Below are positions 56,763 to 64,000 of a stretch of DNA of 64,000 nucleotides, in pieces. The notes beneath the pieces were generated by a model. That model saw nothing but the letters and a program-made list of their open reading frames with translations, was not told the origin of the DNA and ran no database searches. Both the position numbers and the translations under genes were made by a program. Source of the DNA: Ascaris suum (taxonomy: Eukaryota > Nematoda > Chromadorea > Rhabditida > Ascarididae); NCBI GenBank assembly GCA_013433145.1, contig CM024185.1, positions 5,187,001 through 5,251,000 of the forward strand, read 5' to 3'. Within the stretch, counting starts at the first letter, position 1, and every line of letters starts with the position of its first letter.

Positions 56763-59700
56763 CCATTAGAAACCACCTTACCTGCAACACCTTGAAAAGT
56801 TGAGCGAGAACGTTGATTACCGTTTTTAAGTTCTATTTATAAAAGTAAATTTCTTCAAGCAGTCTTTGTTTTACGAGAGATTAGACCATTTAAGACGCCC
56901 CTCATTATTGTCTGTGAAAAAAAACGCCTCAAAGAGTCTTTTTTTTTTTTCTTTAGCGTCTCATAATCCAATGAGATTTTCCTCGAAGTTTTTGTGACAC
57001 CTCACGCTGAATGACGTTGTCTACTGACGTCGTTGTTAAGTATTACTCCGTCTTTGTCTTCGTTCTTTTAGAATCCATGAATGATTGAGGTTTTTCTGAT
57101 TATTGATCGCCACATCAATTCATCATTTAATCGATTGCAATATTTGATGATATATGATCTATACAAACGAATGTGTTATCATAACAAATATTTTTATTAT
57201 TATCGTACATTTGTTATACGTTTATTATAGATTAAAACTTATTAGGGAGTGAATGTGTAATAATCGCTAATGCGTATCTCATAGGAAGAAGCATAGAAGA
57301 AGGGTTATTTAAGAATGGCTTTATGCATGCTTTAGTGCACTCATTAGAAATCATAAGGAAAAAGTCGACTGTTGCATTTCGATGATGCTTAGAGAATTTC
57401 TTTTTTCCTCTACGCTAAATGTGCCTAAAACGAAAGTCCATTTATACAATCGGTCGGGGGGGGGGGGGGGGGGGAAAAAAACTTGCACTCAATGATGCCA
57501 TTTGCAGCTGTATATGAGCGGCGTGAATGTGAGTGCATACAATTCATTACTCTTTTTTTTAATATGCACTCTTTAGGTTTAGTGCGTGTTGATTGAGCTT
57601 CATAGCGTTCATCAATCAATCTAACGAACAAATAATATTGCTTTATTTTGAAAATCTTTTTTTGTTTTCTTTAATGAAACAGTTTCAAATTTGTTTTTTT
57701 TTTAAATTTTATTTTACTATTTGATATTTTATTATTGAATTTTATATTTATAAACTTCTTTTTGATTCCATTCTCGAATCTCTTTCATCATTTCCGTTTC
57801 TTATCTCTATGAGCTAATGCTAGCATTTTATTGAGAAGTCATATGTAAATTTTTTTTTTCGGAAACAAGCATTGTTCTTCTTTATTCGACTCATTAGGTA
57901 TTCAAAAGAATTTCTTGAGTGGAAAGTCTACACTGAGTACACAAAAGATCGTTTATATTTCTTGTGGATTATCTTGTTAAATTACTGTAAATGTTTTACT
58001 GTAAGTGTAAAGTATGGGTGTATTGTTTTTTCTCTTTTTTTTGCAGCATTATATTCGTCAAATGAAACAATTGGTTGCCGAACGAATGCCTCCAAGTGAA
58101 CGCGACGAGAAAATCGGCACTATAGAAGCTCTTGATAAAACTGTTGAGCTGGTGAATAATTTTTGCAAAAAATTTTTTAAAAAAATCTTTTTTTTGTTCA
58201 TTCTTTTCAATTTTTCGATTACTGGTATATTTAAATAGTAATTAATTTTTGAATAATATTTATTATTGCTATTAATTTACGATTACTAAATTATAAATCG
58301 TTTTATTAATTATGAATTATTCATTTCATTTAATGAAATATTAGATTTAATTGTTGATTAATGAATAATTTGCTTTAAAAAAATAAAATAAATAAATCAT
58401 CCTTTCTAATATTTATTGTAATATTGTATTGTCAATAGTTTTTTCTTCAATCTAAGCGGTTATATTCTGCTGTAATTTTAGTAAAACCACATTTTCAAGG
58501 TGTGATTCACTTGAGAAGCTAAAAGGAAGTAATAGACTTCTTGAGCGAGATTCTAAAGGATACTAGATTTCTTGAGATTTTCATTACTATATGAGAATCG
58601 ATATTTTTGTGAGGTTTTCCGGTTTTCCGATGATCAATAGCTTCAGTTGTATTATTGCTCGTTTTGAAATTTTCGGCAGCAATAAATTCCTATGATAAAA
58701 AAAGTTTACTGGCACCTTGCCAAATATACCTATCGATACTGTTGATCAAGTATATATTTATTTTTAGTAAATTTCATAACGCTACAGATGATTGCTAAAT
58801 GCAATTAAAATTTTAAAATTTTTACTATCGTATTTAATTTGTAGTGTTATCGCATATGCATATTGTTTTATTAACGTTGTTACAATATGCAAATATTATT
58901 ATCTAATTAAATTTATTATAAATAGAATATTCCTCCTTTCCCCCTCCTCCTTCTCCCTAGAATATTCCTCCTCTCCCCCTCCTTCTTCCCCCTACCTCCT
59001 CATCCAAATTGTTTCAGTCGGATCCTACAGCAAAAATTAATCGAAACTGTAAATGTAATGAAAAAAAAAGTTGAATATTAAACGCTATTAAAGAATAAAT
59101 AATGAATGTGAATTTAGTTACGCGCAACACCGATCTATACGGGTGAACGCACCAATCTCAGCCCGGCACATTCATGCTCGGAGACTATCGAAAATGTTGT
59201 CATTAATAATGGTGAAGAAATTTGGTCATCGTCAAGTCATCATTTCACTAGGCGACACCTTTTCTCGGCGCAAATCTCATTACCCGACGGGAAGATCACC
59301 GAATTTAGAAAGAACAACAACGATACATTTGAAATTGAGGTGATTTTTTTTTTGAATTTTTTTTTTGTTATTGTTTTTTTTTCATATTTGATGAAAATTT
59401 TTTAAATGAATAATAAAATAATAATTGTGTAACTTTAGAAAAGAAAAATTTCAATTTCCTGTTAGTTATAGAGAAATTGTAAATGGTTTTCTTCTATCTC
59501 AAATATCTTTAATAAAAGGTGATCTTTTGTTTCTCGGCTTGTCTTGAGACTTTTCCACTTTTTCGCATATTTTAGATTAAAGCCATCTAGTTCAAGGGGA
59601 TTTTTTATTCAAATTTATTCCTCCATTGAGAGATTTTATAGATTCGGAATTTATTAGTTAGTTACTGAAATAATTACTTGAAGAAATGATTCCCTATCGT

Positions 59701-62700
59701 TTTTTTTTCTCGAATTTTTTATTTTTGCCTATGAAAATAATCTCACCAAAATTATAGAATTGATGCTTTGATTTAATGAAATGAAAATTTTCAAGAAAAG
59801 AATAATGAAATAATTAAGGAAGAACGATGTGGAAATTGCTTATTTGATCTACTCTCCGAATGTGGCAAACATGCTTTATTAAGTAATGTGTTTACACACG
59901 TTCAACGAAAACGTATTCTTACACGGCTTAATGGGTAATTTATTGTTTTTATTTATAATTTATTATATAGTGAAAAAATAAATATTACGAAAATTTATAT
60001 GATTTGTTTACAATACTTATATCAAGAAGTAATGTTGTGATTGTGATTACTTATAACTTTTTAACTTTTATAGTTGCAATAACGGCACCACCCCCCCCCC
60101 CCCGCCCTCTGCCTCATTTCCCGACTCAGTAAGTTCCCATCATCGCGGGAAACGAGAGTAAAATAGTTGGAACTATTCACCATTTCTTTTCCATCATCAT
60201 AATAAAGAAGTTCTATAAATCGATAATAATTACGCAGGAAAAGATGTGTAGAGTTGTCAGAGTCAGTGTCAATCACTGATACAGGTGACCTTAACAAATT
60301 AGGTGCATTGAAAAGTGCATATAGGTACCGTTGGATGTTCCATAGAACATAGCTGAAGTGTAAAAGTGCAATCGACGTTGAACTTATCTCCATTGTGATG
60401 CGTACGAGAGACGTACACTAAAAAGAAAAATGGCACGCGTTGTACTGGTCAGTGGCAGACACGGCCACTTAACGCCGCTGTCAGCCGACTGCACTCAACG
60501 ACATTTTGACGTATTGTTTAAAGTGTCCCTCGCAAAGAAGCAGAGAAATGAGAGAATATAATAGAATGAGAGAGTGCAGACTATAAGAGAGAATATAAAT
60601 TAATGATTTAACAAGAGAATAGATTGCACAACAAATGTACGTTGTCCATTCGTGAATTTTGTTTTTTGTTTTTTGTTTTTTTTTTTTTTTTTTCAAAACG
60701 TTATTGCGTGATTGAACAATAACGTTAGGCGTTATATGCAAATTCATTGAATTTTCTGAGATATTTCCACTAGGATACTGTAGATTTCCCATTTATCACC
60801 AAACTTACCTGAAATAGCGCCAAATATCTATATCTATTATCGTTTTCTTTCTATTCATATGTTACAGTAATATTTTCAGTACTAAAAATTACACTCAAAT
60901 CGTTTAAAATTTCAATTCCTAACATTGGTGAGCCTTGATACGGTAGGTTGTTAATGTTACCGTATCTATATAGCATAGTCGGCAAAATTCAGCTGGTCGA
61001 AATTATTGCCCATCATTGTTGCTCATCAATTTTCATTCAAACTTAGCTCCACTTCGACTTGCCGATGTACTTCTAGACTATCCTCATACAGAGACTGCAG
61101 CTTCTGGCACAAGGTGAGGAGAGATTGAGGTGGCTGATGCGACACAATTAAAGTCACAGGATGCCAATGCTTGAGGAAAGGCGAACTTGGAACACAACTT
61201 TTAAACTAATGGCTAGCCGTTGACACTTTCAACTAGAAGCAATCAGAGAAAATAAAAATGCACATCACTTGCTGCTGGTATCTTAGAAAGTAATGAAGTT
61301 TTATGATGAATTTGTTGTATTTCAGTGAAAAGAGATTAGCCTGCGAATTACTGTGTGACTTCATGCGTCCTCCAGATGGACCATTATCGGCGCATGTTCA
61401 CGCTCTTCAATTGCCAACTGCATTCGCTCCATCGAAAACATTCACTCCGTTGATGTTCACAACACGCCATCTAAGCACGTGTTGCCTTACACACCTCGAC
61501 GCATCGTCAGTTTCAGCATATCTAATATTTTTGCATAATAAAACAGAGATCGCTTGGAATAGATGTTTTCCCACAAAGAGGATAGATATGAGGAGCTGAA
61601 GGACTGTGGAAGGAAAGGAACGAGAGGAGCAGGATCCGTGATATTTCATCATTTTCTAAATAAATCCAGAAATGCTGTCACCATAGAGAATACTTCATGA
61701 CGCCATTTCTAGTCGGTAATTCGGGAACCTTCTTAATCATGGCGCCGTGTATTAAATGTATCATTGCTAAATACAGTTAGTCATTTATATATTTTACATA
61801 TCTATTCCTCAATATCATTTATTCAAAAAACTATAAATGAAATAAGCTCATAAAAAATAAATTTAAGCATAGATTCATAGGTGAGATTATAAGCTCAAAG
61901 CTCAAAAAGAGCTACATTTACTTAGTACAGGTATAGAAATATTTTTGGTACACTAAAACCGATTAAAGAAAGTATTTGCAGAGCAGCACCATATATTGGT
62001 CATTTGCCAGGCGAAGTGATCGGTCGCTCAATTCTATACCTCATTCATCCTTATGATATGCAACAAATGAAGCAAATCCATTCTGAATGCAAGTTTTTTT
62101 TTTCTTTGAAAGTCATTTCCGATTAGCTACGAATGTCACTCATTGATATGCTTCAGGATTTTCTTTTCTGCTAGTAATGCCTGAAAATTCCACCCCGAAT
62201 AGTAAAAAAAATCCATCTCTTATAATCAGTTGAATTTCAAAATTTTAATTTTAGCATAAATTTTAGCATAATCAACATTTTAATAGCATAATAAAAATTA
62301 AATAAATTTCTAACAAAGCCAACTTCAATCATACTTACATTTCAATTATAAGTAAGCAATAAATATTACTATCATAAATCACTAAATTATTGATGAGCAC
62401 ATTTTCAGTAGTGCAGCAGAAAGGAGGTGTTGTACGACAACGACGTCTACGATGGGTTGCGTTCAATGGTAGTATTGTGCATACAGAATCCGAATGGTCC
62501 GCCTATTGGAATCCATGGTCAATGAAATTAGACGTTATTGTTGGTCGGCATTCGATCACGGAACATCCGATCGGTAGCGCTGATGTTCTGTCGGAGCCGA
62601 GTGAACCTCGAATCGTTACACCGCTCACCGACACAGCGATTAGGAATATTGAAATTGAAATTGCAAATATTATTAACAAGGTACATTAATTTGCAATATT

Positions 62701-64000
62701 TGGTTTTTGTTGCAATTTGCAATATTTTCACTCGCTATGGAAATGAAGTAAAATCGTTCAAAGAAGTTAGTAAGTAGAAATGAAAATATTAGAGAGGTTA
62801 TGATGATAGTTATTAGTTTGACCTCAGGCCAGAAAAACTTTTTCACTTATTGTTAACCTGAGGCCGAGTAATTAACTATTATCATTAGGGATGTATGATA
62901 AGAAACAGAAAGTCATTGATAGATTAAATAAAAATTTAAATATAAATACTCTATGGCCAACTGGATCGGATCATATTTATTCGGTAATTTCGTCAATTTA
63001 TAGCACAAGTTTCAACTAAAATTACGCTGATATGGTTTAAATTGAAGGTAATTAGGTGTTATTTAATTTGAGGTAAATGCCTACTCGACATAGGAGTACT
63101 TTTTTTTTTACTTATTTGAAACAAAATTTTCCATAATCCATTGTAACTAATTGTTGTAACTAAAGAAAAAACAATTGAATTCATAATCCTCAATTGTAGA
63201 CTTATTAATATAATAAGCAAAAATTATAATAGTTGTTAATTTTTATAATTTTTTTCAGCAACTAATCGCATCAAGCGTATATAAATTGCAAAAATATCGA
63301 AATCCTCCTATTGCACATCAGAAGAACTCATCAAATGCACAAGAAACGTCGTCTGATATCGCTCATTTAGGTAGCTATATTGATAGTCTCGTTGAGACGC
63401 TTGTCGTCAATGCGAGCACAAATGCAAAGGTATGCATATTCAATAATATTATTGATGATTTTTCTCATTAAAATAATAACATAGCGATTATTTCATCAAG
63501 TTTTATAGTTGAGATTAAATTTTCTTCGATATTTTTTCGTATAAATCAAATTTCAACATTCTTTGACATTCGGATTTTGGGTTCATTTCCGATTCGGACA
63601 TTTGTTTTTTTTTCTAATTTATATTTTTTCCGTCGAACCCAATTTTGATTTTGGTTTTCAGCTTTAATTCATTAGGACTATTCCCTTAGTTCGATGCATT
63701 TGCCCATTATTCATTCATCATTTGCTTTAATAGAAAGGATTAATTCGTTATATAGATTCTTACTTAATTCATTATAATTCAATGATTTTATATTTTATTT
63801 TATTTAATGCCTATATGGAAGCTTTCTTAATATTTTTATATTTATTGTGCCGGAAATTGAAAAATAAACAATAAATGTGCTTAGGTAATCAATATGCAAT
63901 CTTTTAATTTCATTATGATTCAATTTTTTCTTTACTTTTTATCATCTTATATGAGTATTAGCATTTTCGAATGATTTTCAAATTTTGCAGTATTCAACGA
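55473..64000 (+). CDS. lin-42: PERIOD/LIN-42 homologue (PAS domain), 5' part; runs off the window
   Basis: Exons: 55473-55535, 58047-58151, 59118-59339, 59801-59934 (start could be 59819), 61326-61505, 61982-62088, 62409-62680, 63259-63429, 63991-64000 and beyond. All phases agree, giving about 421 codons here. Residues 14-56 (basic RRKR, then RQMKQLVAERMPP, GTIEAL) match the bHLH-like helix of PER. About 75-190 is a diverged PAS-A. About 215-330 is PAS-B: FTTRH, APYIGHLPGEVIGRSILYLI, HPYDMQQMKQIH, and NPWSMKLDVIVGRHSI. A helix like PER's IQ/LLxxV segment follows (QLIASSVYKLQK). LIN-42 is the nematode PER, which controls stage-specific larval timing and moulting. A farther in-frame ATG at 55368 would add 35 residues. 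The C-terminal CK1-binding region lies outside the window. The family assignment is firm; the first exon and exon four edges are less so. Confidence 0.9.
56674..56760. repeat. (TTTA)n tetranucleotide array, about 87 bp
   Basis: Nearly perfect TTTA/TATT repeats with one G interruption; lies in lin-42 intron one. Confidence 0.95.
57456..57474. repeat. Poly-G run, 19 bases
   Basis: Uninterrupted G run followed by seven A, in lin-42 intron one. Confidence 0.95.
58922..58998. repeat. Pyrimidine-rich tandem duplication
   Basis: Two copies of a unit of about 37 bases starting AGAATATTCCTCCT and ending in a CCCCCTCCT(C/T)CTTC tract, in the intron before lin-42 exon three. Confidence 0.75.
60091..60103. 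repeat. Poly-C run, 13 bases
   Basis: C run in the 1.4-kb lin-42 intron between 59934 and 61326; the rest of that intron holds no supportable exon. Confidence 0.95.
62089..62408 (+). other. lin-42: Probable GC-AG intron in lin-42 PAS-B
   Basis: The 61982 exon ends IHSE plus one base before gcaagt; the next exon starts after tttttcag-type attttcag with two bases. Nearby GT sites (62093, and gtcatt after TTGAAA) give either the wrong phase or an extra phenylalanine run joined to a poor acceptor. With the GC donor, 21 residues separate the conserved IH and NG of PAS-B, the same count as I recall for human PER. Inference from alignment and phase. Confidence 0.6.

Larger units (their letters stand above)
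55536..58046 (+). other. lin-42: First lin-42 intron
   Basis: Donor gttggc to acceptor tttttttgcag. It contains the TTTA array, a poly-G run and a GC-richer patch at 55810-55910 with a perfect 12-bp palindrome CCGACATGTCGG (55891-55902). No alternative exon in phase was found; a frame at 57898-57947 (YSKEFLEWKVYTEYTKD) would introduce a stop if inserted in phase 0. Confidence 0.55.

Noticed and set aside
57898..57947. Possible extra lin-42 exon in intron one
   Set aside because: Insertion between the phase-0 exons creates an immediate in-frame stop.

Overview
The window looks like nuclear DNA from a nematode. It is AT-rich (roughly two thirds A+T by eye), with small exons in long introns, splice acceptors of the TTTTCAG type, and start codons lying zero to two bases after a splice-acceptor-like AG, as expected of spliced-leader trans-splicing. 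It also carries repeated long poly-C/poly-G runs. One gene is clearly a PERIOD/LIN-42 orthologue of nematode type. Intron sizes (up to several kb) would suit a parasitic clade III or similar nematode better than Caenorhabditis, but the species cannot be fixed from the sequence alone. No viral, prokaryotic, CRISPR, rRNA or intact tRNA feature was seen.

Layout. (1) 1-8.7 kb: no supportable gene; simple repeats, a 34-bp tandem array and a purine-rich tract. (2) 8.8-21.0 kb, minus strand: a ten-exon gene whose splice phases all agree, giving an acidic, serine-rich 899-residue protein with a cysteine-rich N-terminus that I do not recognise. Isolated exon-like segments at 28.2, 29.7, 30.5 and 34.1 kb on the same strand may be further 5' exons, but they do not join in phase. 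(3) 21-34 kb: mostly intronic or intergenic, with (AT)n arrays, a 27-bp tandem repeat and CRE-like sites. (4) 35.0-40.3 kb, plus strand: a six-exon gene for a 349-residue protein with a RING-like cysteine/histidine cluster. (5) 40.3-55 kb: sparse. It holds short coding-like fragments, a two-exon 3' end of a small plus-strand gene (50.0-51.1 kb) and three copies of a 13-bp palindrome. (6) 55.5-64.0 kb, plus strand: the 5' and central part of lin-42/period, running off the window. It has a GC-rich island at its first exon, a bHLH-like helix, a PAS-B domain and a probable GC-AG intron.

No operon or multi-gene system is evident. The most attractive regulatory lead is the palindrome cluster plus CRE pair 3.8-5.6 kb upstream of lin-42, a developmental-timing gene. 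Gene models were built by hand from reading frame, splice consensus and phase. Only lin-42 also has protein-family support.
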